Below are positions 40,422 to 50,595 of a DNA stretch of 64,000 bases, in pieces. The notes beneath the pieces are model-generated. The model searched no databases and was not told the origin of the DNA. It was given only the letters and a program-made list of their open reading frames with translations. The position numbers were made by a program, and so were the translations under genes. The DNA comes from Pseudomonas sp. R5(2019) (GTDB lineage: Bacteria; Pseudomonadota; Gammaproteobacteria; Pseudomonadales; Pseudomonadaceae). The DNA lies in assembly GCF_009905435.1 (NCBI RefSeq), contig NZ_JAAAMT010000015.1, positions 1-64,000 on the forward strand, given 5' to 3'. How positions within the stretch are numbered: the first letter of the stretch is position 1; every line of letters begins with the position of its first letter.

Positions 40422-41957
40422 ATGTCAGATTATCTTCTCGATATGCGCGGCATACAGAAGTGCTTTGGTGCTGTTAAAGCCTTGAGCAGTGTGAATCTTC
40501 AAGTCGGTCGTGGAGACATACATGCGATTTGTGGAGAGAACGGCGCTGGCAAATCAACACTGATGAAAATACTCAGTGGCGTCTATCCTGCAGGCACCTA
40601 TGAAGGCACTATCCATTTCGATGGGGAGGAGCGCAGGTTCCTGGACTTGCGTGATAGTGAAGCAATGGGCATCTGTATCATCCATCAGGAGCTGGCGCTG
40701 ATACCCATGTTGTCGATCACTGAAAACCTGTTCCTGGGTCACGAGATTGCGCACCGTGGCGTCATTGATTGGTCGTTGGCCCACCGACGAGCAAAGGAAT
40801 TGTTAAATAAGGTCGGGTTGTCCGTATCACCACAGACGCCCGTCAATCAACTGGGTATCGGTCAACAACAATTGGTGGAGATTGCCAAGGCACTTGGCCG
40901 GGATGTACGTCTGCTGCTCTTGGACGAACCGACTGCCAGCCTCAATGAAAAGGACAGTGACCGTTTATTGGAGTTGATGCTGGAGCTTAAAAGCCGAGGC
41001 ATCACCTCAATCATTATTTCCCATAAGCTCAACGAAATCGCTCGCGTTGCTGACGCCGTCACGGTCATCCGCGATGGCACGACAGTCGATGTGATCGATT
41101 GCCGCGCGACACCTTTGAGTGAGGATCGCGTCGTACAGGCAATGGTGGGGCGAGAACTGGCTGATCGATATCCTCCACGCGAATCTCAACTTGGCGAAAC
41201 ATTGTTTGAGGTAAAGGATTGGTCGCTTGAGCATCCCGAAAGGCCAGGGCATGACTTCATACGGCGAGTCAGCTTCTACGCGCGGCGTGGTGAAGTGATC
41301 GGGATTGCCGGCTTGATGGGGTCTGGACGGACTGAGTTGGCGATGAGCCTTTTCGGACGAGCTTTTGGACGCAACATACGCGGTAGCGTCCGACTCAATG
41401 GTAAGGACGTCGACCTCAGTTCGGTACGCAAGGCAATTGATATCGGCGTGGCCTATGCCACTGAGGATCGAAAGGGTGCCGGGCTCCTGCTCGGGGATGG
41501 AATTGGCCGCAATGTCAGCCTGGCAAATCTCAAGGCGTTATCTCGTCGCTGGGTCATCAACGAAAGTGAAGAAATGAAGGTTGGCGATGGCTATCGCCGA
41601 GCGCTACGAATTCGTAGTCCGGATCTGCGGCAACCTGTCGAACGACTTTCTGGAGGGAACCAGCAAAAGGTCGTTCTAGCCAAGTGGCTGTTTTCCAACC
41701 CCGAGGTACTGATCCTGGATGAGCCTACCCGAGGCATCGATGTAGGGGCCAAGTACGAAATTTATGGAGTGGTCAATGAGGTGGTCTCGCAGGGCAAATG
41801 CGTGGTGATGATTTCCTCGGAGATGCCCGAATTGCTCGGTACGTGCGACCGGATCTACGTAATGAATGAGGGCCGTTTTGTCGGTGAGTTTCCCATTGCC
41901 GAGGCCTCTCAAGAACGCATCATGCATGCAATCATGAAAAATGAGGTGATCCAGTGA
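40422..41957 (+). CDS. gguA: Sugar ABC transporter ATP-binding protein (GguA/MmsA-like)
   Basis: 511 residues with two tandem ATPase domains, as in RbsA/XylG. The first domain has Walker A GENGAGKST (residues 38-46) and Walker B LLLLDEPTASL. The second begins near residue 265 with degenerate GLMGSGRTEL and carries LSGGNQQKVVLAKWL and LILDEPTRGIDVGAK. It energises the GguB permease. The gene starts 56 bases after the binding protein, and its stop overlaps the permease start (GTGA). Confidence 0.92.
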   Translation: MSDYLLDMRGIQKCFGAVKALSSVNLQVGRGDIHAICGENGAGKSTLMKILSGVYPAGTYEGTIHFDGEERRFLDLRDSEAMGICIIHQELALIPMLSITENLFLGHEIAHRGVIDWSLAHRRAKELLNKVGLSVSPQTPVNQLGIGQQQLVEIAKALGRDVRLLLLDEPTASLNEKDSDRLLELMLELKSRGITSIIISHKLNEIARVADAVTVIRDGTTVDVIDCRATPLSEDRVVQAMVGRELADRYPPRESQLGETLFEVKDWSLEHPERPGHDFIRRVSFYARRGEVIGIAGLMGSGRTELAMSLFGRAFGRNIRGSVRLNGKDVDLSSVRKAIDIGVAYATEDRKGAGLLLGDGIGRNVSLANLKALSRRWVINESEEMKVGDGYRRALRIRSPDLRQPVERLSGGNQQKVVLAKWLFSNPEVLILDEPTRGIDVGAKYEIYGVVNEVVSQGKCVVMISSEMPELLGTCDRIYVMNEGRFVGEFPIAEASQERIMHAIMKNEVIQ

Positions 41958-43144
41958 GTGACGTAATTGCCCCTGTGGCGCCTAAAAACAGCGTACTGCC
42001 GGCGCTCAAGCGCGGCGCACGGGAATACGCCTTGCTCAGCTCATTGCTGGTCATCATGGTGTTCTTTCAGATCGCAACAAACGGCGCGTTGTTGCAGCCT
42101 TTGAACTTGACCAACCTGGTGCTTCAGAACAGCTACATCGTTGTCATGGCGCTCGGCATGTTGATGGTCATCGTCTGCGGGCATATTGACCTGTCGGTGG
42201 GGTCAATCGTAGGCGTCATTGGAGCGATTGCTGCGGTACTGATGGTTCAGTACCGGCTGGATTTTGTCACGGTATCGCTATTATGTTTGCTTGTGGGTGG
42301 ACTTATTGGGGCCGCTCAAGGCTATTGGGTTGCGTTCTGGGGCATGCCGTCGTTCATCGTGACATTGGGCGGGATGCTGATTTTCAGAGGAGCAACCATT
42401 GCGATTTCCGAGGGAAAATCGATCGGTCCATTTCCTGAGGGCTTCGTTTCCTTGAGCGCCGGGTTCCTGCCTGATCCATTCGATGGGCAGACGCTACGGA
42501 TCACCTCAATTATCTTGGGCCTGTTGGTAGTCGCCTGCTTCGTGATCGTCGAATGGCGGGCTCGCAGACGTGTTCTCAAGGCAGGGGCAGTGCCGGTTTC
42601 GGTACCGGTGTTCTTGCTCAAGAACGGAACACTGGGTGCCCTGATCGTTGCGTTCTGCTACCTACTTGCTACCTATCGAGGGTTGCCCTCGGTTTTGATC
42701 ATCATGAGTCTGTTGATCGGTATCTATACGTTCATCATGAATCGTACCGTCATCGGTCGCTGGATTTATGCTGTCGGGGGGAATCTGAAAGCCGCGAAGC
42801 TATCGGGTATCAATACAGCCCGCGTCACGTTCTTCACCTTCGTGAACATGGGTGTACTGGCTGCAGTGGCAGGTCTGATTTTCGCTGCGCGTCTAAACAG
42901 TGCGACTCCCCGCGCGGGCAGCGGGTTTGAACTTGATGTCATCGCTGCGGTTTTCATTGGCGGTGCATCGGCGTCTGGTGGTGTAGGCAAAGTGGTGGGA
43001 GTGGTCATCGGCGCTTTCATCATGGGTGTGCTCAACAATGGAATGTCAATCATGGGAATCGGAGTGGATTACCAGCAAATGATCAAAGGAGCGGTTCTGC
43101 TCGCTGCCGTATTCGTGGATGTTTATCAGAAGAACAAGGCCTGA
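41954..43144 (+). CDS. gguB: Sugar ABC transporter permease (GguB/MmsB-like)
   Basis: 396 residues, inner-membrane permease of the RbsC/XylH family with about ten hydrophobic segments. LMVIVCGHIDLSVGSIVG is the family hallmark, as is the later GVDYQQMIKGAVLLAAVFVDVY. It starts at a GTG overlapping the gguA stop. It completes the ChvE-GguAB importer. A GC hairpin lies 34 bases after the stop, and the accessory block ends soon after. Confidence 0.92.
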   Translation: MSDVIAPVAPKNSVLPALKRGAREYALLSSLLVIMVFFQIATNGALLQPLNLTNLVLQNSYIVVMALGMLMVIVCGHIDLSVGSIVGVIGAIAAVLMVQYRLDFVTVSLLCLLVGGLIGAAQGYWVAFWGMPSFIVTLGGMLIFRGATIAISEGKSIGPFPEGFVSLSAGFLPDPFDGQTLRITSIILGLLVVACFVIVEWRARRRVLKAGAVPVSVPVFLLKNGTLGALIVAFCYLLATYRGLPSVLIIMSLLIGIYTFIMNRTVIGRWIYAVGGNLKAAKLSGINTARVTFFTFVNMGVLAAVAGLIFAARLNSATPRAGSGFELDVIAAVFIGGASASGGVGKVVGVVIGAFIMGVLNNGMSIMGIGVDYQQMIKGAVLLAAVFVDVYQKNKA

Positions 43145-43177
43145 ATCGGCATTCGTTTCTTCCAGCAGACACACCGC

Positions 43178-43204
43178 TGGCATGGTGCCCCAGGCGCCAT
43201 GCCA
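43178..43204 (+). terminator. Hairpin after the ChvE-GguAB operon
   Basis: TGGCATGGTGCC pairs with GGCGCCATGCCA (one G-T pair) around a 3-base loop. No T tract follows, so termination is likely but not certain. Confidence 0.5.
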
Positions 43205-43275
43205 TTGGATTCAAGGCCCCGAAAAGGGATGTACTCGAGATGCTGCTTACCGATGGAGCTCACTGTAAGCGCGGG

Positions 43276-43926
43276 TTAGCGGGCCAGGCAAGCTGCGCCA
43301 GTCGCTGACGCCCGGCGCAACTGCGACATGACGCTCCCCGCTGTAACCGCCACGGCAGGCGACATTGGGCAACTGCTCGCGGCCAGCGCCTCTGCGACCC
43401 AGGTATTGCAGGTATAGAACAGCGAATAGCTGCCCTCGGCCTGGTAGAACCGGCTTTCGCCATACAGGCCAGGCCCGAGCGCCGCCAAGGTGCCCGCCGC
43501 TGAGCGGGTGAAGGTTCCGACCACGAACGCGAGCAGTCGCCGGTAGCCGTCCTCTGTCACCCGCACCTCGATGACCTCGCTTGCGGCGAAACTCCGCCTG
43601 GGGTCCCCGACAATCTTGACCACATGCAGTACGGTTGCCGTCGACCCGAACAAAGCCCGCAGGGCGAGGCTCAAGGTGGCCTGTGGGGCCCGGTAAAAGT
43701 GCTCGTCACCCCAGCCGAACTCGACGAAGTCGCCGTCGCCGAACGCTTCGGCCAGTGCGGGAAGCGCCTGAAGCAGATCAGGGCGCGCCGCAATCACTAA
43801 CCCGGTATGCAGGCCATGATTCACGACATAGAAGGACCGCCAACCGCCGTCCTCACCCCTCGGCGGGACCGACGCGGCAGCGCAACCGAACAGCGTCAGG
43901 ACCAGGGCCAGCACTACAATGCGCAT
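43276..43926 (-). CDS. DUF2459-type lipoprotein
   Basis: 216 residues. A lipobox (LFGC, Cys15) ends a short signal peptide. YVVNHGLHTGLVI and VEFGWGDEHFYR are typical of the DUF2459/TIGR02117 family of unknown function; the conserved His, Asp and late Cys (YTCNTWVAEAL) resemble a papain-like amidase layout. The ATG at 43926 is chosen over an in-frame TTG at 43932. Codon use is core-like, so this gene marks the right flank of the accessory block. No operon partner is seen. Confidence 0.8.
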   Translation of the reverse strand: MRIVVLALVLTLFGCAAASVPPRGEDGGWRSFYVVNHGLHTGLVIAARPDLLQALPALAEAFGDGDFVEFGWGDEHFYRAPQATLSLALRALFGSTATVLHVVKIVGDPRRSFAASEVIEVRVTEDGYRRLLAFVVGTFTRSAAGTLAALGPGLYGESRFYQAEGSYSLFYTCNTWVAEALAASSCPMSPAVAVTAGSVMSQLRRASATGAACLAR

Positions 43927-44113
43927 ACACAAGGGCTTGGAGGCTCGCTAACGAAACGTGGGAAAACCCCGGCAGGGGGCGCTCTATACAAGCATAGAAG
44001 CTTGCTCGCGCCGAAACATCCAGCCCGACTTTCCCCCTCAAGCAATCTCCCCATCGGCCGCTGACCTCCTCAACACCGTTGTTTTTTCCAATCAGCACCT
44101 GAGGATTTGCGCG

Positions 44114-44434
44114 ATGAATGCGAGCATTCGGCTGGCGTGTCTGGTAATGGGTTTGAGCGGATCAACCGCTGTCATGGCGACACAGAACAATGTGATTCGA
44201 TTCGAGGGCAGTATCGTGGAGCCTCCCTGTCCGGTCGGCGTTGAGCAAGTGACATCCAGTGGCGCAGGGCCGGGAGTGAGGGTCAATCTCAGTGGTTGCG
44301 CCCTCCGTCCAACCCCATTCGCCAGCGACCCGCAAAGCCATCTGGTTCATCCGGTCGTGAGCACGAAGTCGTCGGAGTTTTTCATTCCGGCCGACGGTGC
44401 CTCGCTGCTGCGGATTACCCTCAGCTATCCCTGA
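44114..44434 (+). CDS. Small secreted protein with fimbrial-type features
   Basis: 106 residues. The signal peptide is cleaved near residue 22 (AVMA before TQNN). The mature part (NVIRFEGSIVEPPCPV then LSGCALRP) resembles the first strands and disulfide of chaperone-usher pilins, but it lacks a full pilin length. It could be a small periplasmic two-Cys protein. GAGGA lies 8 bases before the ATG. It is followed by the nested repeat at 44468. No usher or chaperone gene is nearby. Confidence 0.65.
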   Translation: MNASIRLACLVMGLSGSTAVMATQNNVIRFEGSIVEPPCPVGVEQVTSSGAGPGVRVNLSGCALRPTPFASDPQSHLVHPVVSTKSSEFFIPADGASLLRITLSYP

Positions 44435-44467
44435 GGGTGGGAACGGCAGGCGACGACGTACCTCAAA

Positions 44468-44706
44468 TGTGGGAGTTGGGCTTGCCCCAATGCCGGTCAG
44501 TTAAGGAATCGAACGCCGCAACATGTAGGAGCGGACCTGGCCGCGATGGGCTGCGAAGCGGCCCCGGCAATTCCGAAACCGCACGCAATCCCAGGGCTTG
44601 TCGTAGATATCACCGGCCTCGGGGGCTGCTGCGCAGCCCATCGCGGCCAGGTCCGCTCCTACATTAGGTGTTGCGTCGTTCTATTCCTTAACTGCCCAGC
44701 TCCTAC
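44468..44706. repeat. Nested palindrome: REPIN inside a longer inverted repeat
   Basis: The outer left arm is TGTGGGAGTTGGGCTTGCC...TGCCGGTCAGTTAAGG plus AATCGAACGCCGCAAC. The right arm, reversed, reads GTAGGAGCTGGG-CAGTTAAGG-AATAGAACGACGCAAC; relative to the left arm it lacks the CTTGCCCCAATGCCGGT part. Inside lies a TAGGAGCGGACCTGG REPIN (44524-44663) nearly identical to the one at 23182. Outer arms of the same design occur at 58.0 and 61.4 kb with a different inner REPIN class. Confidence 0.85.
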
Positions 44707-44725
44707 TGAAGCCATCAGGTTTCAG

Positions 44726-46114
44726 CTAGATATGCAGCGCATGCCCCAACGCCCGCAGCGCCGCTTCCTGCACCGCTTCACCCAAGGTCGGATGGGCATG
44801 AATGGTCCCGGCCACATCTTCAAGTCGGGCACCCATCTCCAGTGACTGGGCAAAGGCCGTCGACAACTCCGATACACCTACGCCCACCGCCTGCCAGCCA
44901 AGGATCAGGTGGTTGTCGCGCCGCGCCACGACACGGACGAAACCACTTTTCGATTCCAGCGTCATGGCCCGGCCATTGGCGGCGAACGGGAACTGCGCCA
45001 CCAGGCAGTCCAGGCCTTCTTGCTGGGCCATCTCCGGCGTTTTGCCGGCCACCACCACTTCCGGGTCGGTAAAGCACACGGCCGCAATGGCCATCGGGTT
45101 GAACTGCCGGTGTTTGCCGGCAATCAGCTCCGCGACCATTTCACCTTGGGCCATGGCCCGGTGGGCGAGCATCGGTTCGCCCGCCAGGTCGCCGATTGCC
45201 CAGACGTTGCGCATGCTGGTCTGGCAGCGGTCGTCGATGGCGATCGCCGAGCCGTTCATTTTCAGCGCCAGGGAGTCCAGATTGAAGCCAGCGGTGCGTG
45301 GGCGGCGGCCGACAGCAATCAGTACGCGGTCGCATTCAAGCTCGATCTCGCCGCCGTCCGCGTCCTTGGCTTTCAAGTGCTGGCTGGTGGCGTCGTAAGC
45401 CTCGACGCTGTGCTTGAGGTACAGCTTGATCCCCAACGCTTTCAACGATTCGGCCACTGGCTGCGTCAGCTCGGCGTCGTAGGTCGGCAGGATCCGCTCG
45501 CGTGCTTCGACCACGCTGACCGCCACGCCCAGTTTGCGGTAGGCGATGCCCAACTCCAGGCCGATGTAACCGGCGCCGACTACCACCAGATGTTTGGGTA
45601 GCGACGTCGGGGCGAGAGCTTCGGTGGAGGAGATGATCGGCCCACCCAGCGGCAGGATCGGCAGTTCGACGCTCTGGGAACCGGTGGCCAGCAGCAGGTG
45701 CTCGCACTGGATACGCACACCGGCGCTTTCGACCTCGACGGTCTTGCCGTCGACGATGTTCGCCCAGCCTTGAATGACCTTCACGTTGTTCTTTTTCAGC
45801 AGCGTCGCCACGCCGGTGGTCAGGCGATCGACGATACCGTCCTTCCAGCTCACGCTCTGGCCGATGTCCAGACGCGGTGCCGAGACGTGGATGCCCAGGT
45901 TCGAGTGTTCACTGTGGCGCTGGGTCTGATGAAACTGTTCGGCCACGTGGATCAGTGCCTTGGAGGGGATGCAGCCGATGTTCAGGCAGGTGCCGCCCAG
46001 GGCCTGGCCTTCGACCAGCACGGTGGGGATGCCCAGTTGGCCCGCGCGAATGGCCGCGACGTAACCGCCGGGGCCGCCGCCGATGATCAGCAAGGTAGTG
46101 CTCAGAGTCTGCAT
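44726..46114 (-). CDS. lpdV: Dihydrolipoyl dehydrogenase of branched-chain keto acid dehydrogenase (E3, LPD-Val)
   Basis: 462 residues from the ATG at 46114, which has GGAG 5-6 bases upstream; a GTG at 46120 overlapping the bkdB stop is the alternative. FAD-binding [14 protein letters not shown] starts the protein and the redox disulfide is GGTCLNIGC. The NAD motif [12 protein letters not shown] and C-terminal [15 protein letters not shown] complete the E3 fold. It reoxidises the BkdB lipoyl group. Last gene of bkdA1-A2-B-lpdV. Confidence 0.96.
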   Translation of the reverse strand: MQTLSTTLLIIGGGPGGYVAAIRAGQLGIPTVLVEGQALGGTCLNIGCIPSKALIHVAEQFHQTQRHSEHSNLGIHVSAPRLDIGQSVSWKDGIVDRLTTGVATLLKKNNVKVIQGWANIVDGKTVEVESAGVRIQCEHLLLATGSQSVELPILPLGGPIISSTEALAPTSLPKHLVVVGAGYIGLELGIAYRKLGVAVSVVEARERILPTYDAELTQPVAESLKALGIKLYLKHSVEAYDATSQHLKAKDADGGEIELECDRVLIAVGRRPRTAGFNLDSLALKMNGSAIAIDDRCQTSMRNVWAIGDLAGEPMLAHRAMAQGEMVAELIAGKHRQFNPMAIAAVCFTDPEVVVAGKTPEMAQQEGLDCLVAQFPFAANGRAMTLESKSGFVRVVARRDNHLILGWQAVGVGVSELSTAFAQSLEMGARLEDVAGTIHAHPTLGEAVQEAALRALGHALHI

Positions 46115-46116
46115 GG

Positions 46117-47388
46117 TCACTCCACAAACAGGCTGGCGGGTTGTTCGAGCAGGCCACGAATGGCCTGGATAAAGAGCGCAGCGTCCATGCCATCCACCAC
46201 CCGGTGATCGAAGGAGCTTGAGAGGTTCATCATCTTGCGAATCACGATCTGGCCCTTGATGACCATCGGGCGTTCAACGATTTTGTTGACGCCGACGATC
46301 GCCACTTCCGGCAGGTTCAGCACAGGCGTACTGACGATACCGCCCAACGCGCCGAGGCTGGTCAGGGTAATGCTCGAGCCAGAGAGCTCGTCGCGGCTGG
46401 CTTTGCCGGTGCGCGCGGCAGTCGCCAGGCGGGCGATTTCTGCGGCGCTGTCCCACAGGCTGCGGGCTTCAGCGTGACGGACCACCGGTACCATCAAGCC
46501 GCTGTCGGCTTGCGTGGCGATGCCGACATGCACCGCGCCGAGGCGGGTGATGACCTGGGCTTCGTCATCGTAGCGAGCGTTGATCTGCGGAAAATCGCGC
46601 AGGGCGACGACCAGCGCGCGGACCAGGAACGGTAGCAACGTCAGCTTGCCGCGGCTCGCACCGTGTTTTTCGTTCAGGTGGGCGCGCAGTTCTTCCACGG
46701 CGGTGACATCGATTTCTTCGACATAGCTGAAGTGAGCCGCACGCTGAGTCGCCTCCTGCATGCGCTGGGCAATCTTGCGACGCAGGCCGATCACCGGAAT
46801 CTGTTGTTCGTCGGTGCGCTTGCCGTAAGCCGCCGCTGGCGTGCTGCTGGCCACGCTCGGTTGTTCGAGAAAGGCGTCCAGGTCTTCGTGCAGGATGCGC
46901 CCGGCCGGGCCGCTGCCGTGCACATAACGCAATTCGATGCCGGCATCCAGGGCGCGCTTGCGCACAGCCGGTGATGCCAGTGGGCGCTCATGGGCTTCAC
47001 GCGGGACCGGTGCTGAGGGCTGTCGCGGTGCAGCGGCGCTGGCCTGTGGGGCGGGCGCAGGCGCTTGCACTTCAGGTGCCTTGGGCGCTGCAGCAGGCGC
47101 AGCGGCTGGCACAGCCTTGGGCTTGTCTTCCTGATGGTTGCCGGTGCCTTCGACTTCAATGCTGATCAGGATGCTGCCAACCGCCATGACTTCGCCTGGC
47201 TCGCCCCCCAGGGCAATGACTTTGCCATTGACCGGCGAAGGGATGTCGACCATCGCCTTGTCGGTCATCACATCGGCCAGTACCTGATCTTCGACGACCA
47301 TGTCGCCGACCTTGACGTGCCAGGCCGACAGCTCAACTTCTGCGATGCCTTCGCCAATGTCCGGCATCTTGATGACGTGCGTACCCAT
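46117..47388 (-). CDS. bkdB: Branched-chain keto acid dehydrogenase E2, dihydrolipoyl acyltransferase
   Basis: 423 residues. Lipoyl domain at 1-85 with the modified lysine K44 in TDKAMVDIP. An Ala/Pro-rich linker follows, then a peripheral subunit-binding domain ([14 protein letters not shown]). The acyltransferase core ends with the HxxxDG motif in [13 protein letters not shown]. It transfers branched acyl groups to CoA. GGAGG within the last codons of bkdA2 provides the ribosome site, and the two genes abut with no spacer. Confidence 0.97.
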   Translation of the reverse strand: MGTHVIKMPDIGEGIAEVELSAWHVKVGDMVVEDQVLADVMTDKAMVDIPSPVNGKVIALGGEPGEVMAVGSILISIEVEGTGNHQEDKPKAVPAAAPAAAPKAPEVQAPAPAPQASAAAPRQPSAPVPREAHERPLASPAVRKRALDAGIELRYVHGSGPAGRILHEDLDAFLEQPSVASSTPAAAYGKRTDEQQIPVIGLRRKIAQRMQEATQRAAHFSYVEEIDVTAVEELRAHLNEKHGASRGKLTLLPFLVRALVVALRDFPQINARYDDEAQVITRLGAVHVGIATQADSGLMVPVVRHAEARSLWDSAAEIARLATAARTGKASRDELSGSSITLTSLGALGGIVSTPVLNLPEVAIVGVNKIVERPMVIKGQIVIRKMMNLSSSFDHRVVDGMDAALFIQAIRGLLEQPASLFVE

Positions 47389-48447
47389 TTAAACCTCCAT
47401 GACCCGTTTCAATGCCGCGCCCACTCGGGACGGGCCTGGGAAATACGCCCACTCCTGGGCATGCGGGTAGGGCGTATCCCAACCGGTCACACGCTCGATC
47501 GGGGCTTCCAGGTAATGGAAGCAATGCTCCTGGACCAGAGACACCAGTTCGGCGCCGAAACCGCAGGTGCGGGTGGCTTCGTGCACGACCACGCAGCGTC
47601 CGGTTTTTTTCACCGAAGCGACGATGGTTTCCAGGTCCAGCGGCCAGAGGCTGCGCAGGTCGATGACCTCGGCGTCGATGCCGGTTTCTTCCGCGGCGAC
47701 CTGGGACACATACACGGTGGTGCCATAGGTCAGGACGGTCACGGCGTTGCCTGGCCGGGTGATCGCGGCGCTGTCCAGCGGCACGGTGTAGTAGCCGTCC
47801 GGCACGGCGCTGGCCGGGTGTTTCGACCAGGGTGTTACCGGGCGGTCGTGGTGGCCATCGAACGGGCCGTTGTACAGGCGTTTGGGCTCCAGGAAAATCA
47901 CCGGGTCATCGTTCTCGATGCTGGCGATCAACAGGCCCTTGGCGTCATAGGGGTTGGACGGCATCACGGTGCGCAGGCCGCAGACCTGAGTGAATACCGC
48001 CTCGATGCTCTGGCTGTGGGTCTGGCCACCATAGATGCCGCCGCCGCAGGGCATGCGCATGGTCATGGGCGCGGTGAAGTCACCGGCCGAGCGATAGCGC
48101 AGGCGCGCGGCTTCCGAGACGATCTGGTCGGTAGCCGGGTAGACATAGTCGGCGAACTGGATTTCAACCACCGGCCGCAGGCCATAGGCGCCCATGCCCA
48201 CGGCCGTACCGACGATCCCGCTTTCGGAGATCGGTGCGTCGAACACCCGCGACTTGCCATACTTGGCCTGCAGGCCTTCGGTGCAGCGGAACACGCCGCC
48301 GAAGTAGCCGACGTCCTGGCCGTAGATCACCACGTTGTCGTCACGTTCGAGCATGACGTCCATGGCGGAGCGCAGGGCCTGAATCATGGTCATGGTGGTG
48401 GTAGCCATGGCGTTTTCCACCTGAATTTTGTTGTTGTGGTCGTTCAT
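47389..48447 (-). CDS. bkdA2: Branched-chain keto acid dehydrogenase E1, beta subunit
   Basis: 352 residues. Transketolase-type Pyr domain then C-terminal domain (RSAMDVMLERDDNVVIYGQDVG; FADYVYPATDQIVSEAA; VVHEATRTCGFGAELVSLV). Pairs with BkdA1 to decarboxylate the keto acids of Val, Leu and Ile. The gene starts one base after the bkdA1 stop, so translation is tightly coupled. Confidence 0.97.
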   Translation of the reverse strand: MNDHNNKIQVENAMATTTMTMIQALRSAMDVMLERDDNVVIYGQDVGYFGGVFRCTEGLQAKYGKSRVFDAPISESGIVGTAVGMGAYGLRPVVEIQFADYVYPATDQIVSEAARLRYRSAGDFTAPMTMRMPCGGGIYGGQTHSQSIEAVFTQVCGLRTVMPSNPYDAKGLLIASIENDDPVIFLEPKRLYNGPFDGHHDRPVTPWSKHPASAVPDGYYTVPLDSAAITRPGNAVTVLTYGTTVYVSQVAAEETGIDAEVIDLRSLWPLDLETIVASVKKTGRCVVVHEATRTCGFGAELVSLVQEHCFHYLEAPIERVTGWDTPYPHAQEWAYFPGPSRVGAALKRVMEV

Positions 48448-48448
48448 G

Positions 48449-49747
<1,299 letters not shown>

Positions 49748-49829
49748 CTACAAGTCTGGCTCAGGGTTCAAGCCCTTGCTGACTTGCCAGTCACTGGTAG
49801 TAGCCATGCCTCATCATATTCCCGGGCAC

Positions 49830-49844
49830 AGAGAATATTTCTCT
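49830..49844. promoter_or_regulatory. Candidate BkdR (Lrp-type) operator
   Basis: AGAGAA-TAT-TTCTCT is a 15-base AT-rich inverted repeat in the bkdA1-bkdR divergent region, with a similar half (AAATATTCTT) 35 bases further on. The layout resembles Lrp-family sites, which bind several times in one region. Confidence 0.45.
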
Positions 49845-49917
49845 CAAGTTCGTTGCCTTTGGCGTGACTTGGGGATAAATATTCTTTTTCGACTCGGTAA
49901 TGAGGTTAAATTTTCTT

Positions 49918-50403
49918 ATGCGCAAATTGGATAGAACCGACATCGGCATTCTCAACAGCCTTCAGGACAACGCGCGCATTACCAATGCCGAGCTGGCCCG
50001 CTCGGTGAACTTGTCGCCCACCCCGTGTTTCAACCGGGTCAAGGCGATGGAGGAGTTGGGCGTGATTCGCCAGCAAGTCACTCTGCTTGCGCCCGAGGTG
50101 CTGGGGCTGGATGTGAACGTGTTTATTCACGTGAGCCTGGAGAAGCAGGTGGAGCAATCGCTGCACCGCTTCGAAGAAGAAATCGCCGAGCGGCCCGAGG
50201 TGATGGAGTGCTATTTGATGACTGGCGACCCGGACTATTTGTTGCGGGTATTGCTGCCCAGCATTCAGGCGCTGGAGCGGTTTCTCGATTACCTGACGCG
50301 CCTGCCGGGGGTGGCCAATATCCGATCGAGTTTTGCGCTCAAGCAGGTGCGCTACAAGACGGCGTTGCCGTTGCCGGCCAATGGGTTGACGTTGCGTGGC
50401 TGA
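49918..50403 (+). CDS. bkdR: Lrp/AsnC-family activator of the bkd operon
   Basis: 161 residues. Helix-turn-helix at about 5-60 ([41 protein letters not shown]), then the RAM ligand-binding domain ([17 protein letters not shown]). In P. putida BkdR senses branched-chain amino acids and activates bkdA1. The ATG at 49918 gives the family start [13 protein letters not shown]; the in-frame 49900 codon is unlikely. Divergent from bkdA1 with a shared regulatory region. Confidence 0.96.
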   Translation: MRKLDRTDIGILNSLQDNARITNAELARSVNLSPTPCFNRVKAMEELGVIRQQVTLLAPEVLGLDVNVFIHVSLEKQVEQSLHRFEEEIAERPEVMECYLMTGDPDYLLRVLLPSIQALERFLDYLTRLPGVANIRSSFALKQVRYKTALPLPANGLTLRG

Positions 50404-50410
50404 GGGCCCT

Positions 50411-50493
50411 ATTCGCGGATAAATCCGCTCCCACATTCCCCGCTCACTATCTGTGTGGCGGGCTTTTATGTGGGAGCGGATTTATCCGCAAAG
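50411..50493. repeat. Inside-out REP doublet (GTGGGAGCGGATTTATCCGCG class)
   Basis: ATTCGCGGATAAATCCGCTCC lies on the left and GTGGGAGCGGATTTATCCGC on the right, so the GTGGGAG ends face inward, opposite to the doublets at 58.1 and 61.4 kb. It fills the bkdR-to-synthetase gap. Confidence 0.85.
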
Positions 50494-50595
50494 CTTTTAC
50501 CTCCAACCTCGCTATCGGGCTTGAAATTGCCCACGGCCGGTGCGCATTCTGTACATATCACCCTCATCGGTTTGGTACACGACAAGGACCCTGTC

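Larger units (their letters stand above)
25499..43260. other. Accessory catabolic block (genomic-island-like)
   Basis: Codon use changes just after tRNA-Arg(CCT): codons ending in A or T (GCT, AAA, TTA, ATT) become common. They give way to strongly G/C-ending codons again from about 43276. Contents are uptake (MFS, OprB, ChvE-GguAB), ring cleavage and reduction enzymes, Gfo/Idh and TIM-barrel enzymes and two LysR regulators. No integrase, transposase or att repeat is visible, so the boundaries are inferred. The first 374 bases (25499-25872) hold no gene I can support. Confidence 0.6.

Noticed and set aside
25422..43275. Search for a duplicate of the tRNA-Arg(CCT) 3' end at the right edge of the accessory block
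   Set aside because: No copy of the last 20 bases of the tRNA was seen near 43.1-43.3 kb or inside the block.
43240..43308. Short frame MLLTDGAHCKRGLAG after gguB
   Set aside because: Only 22 codons; could be a cut-off gene start at the block edge but nothing supports a product.
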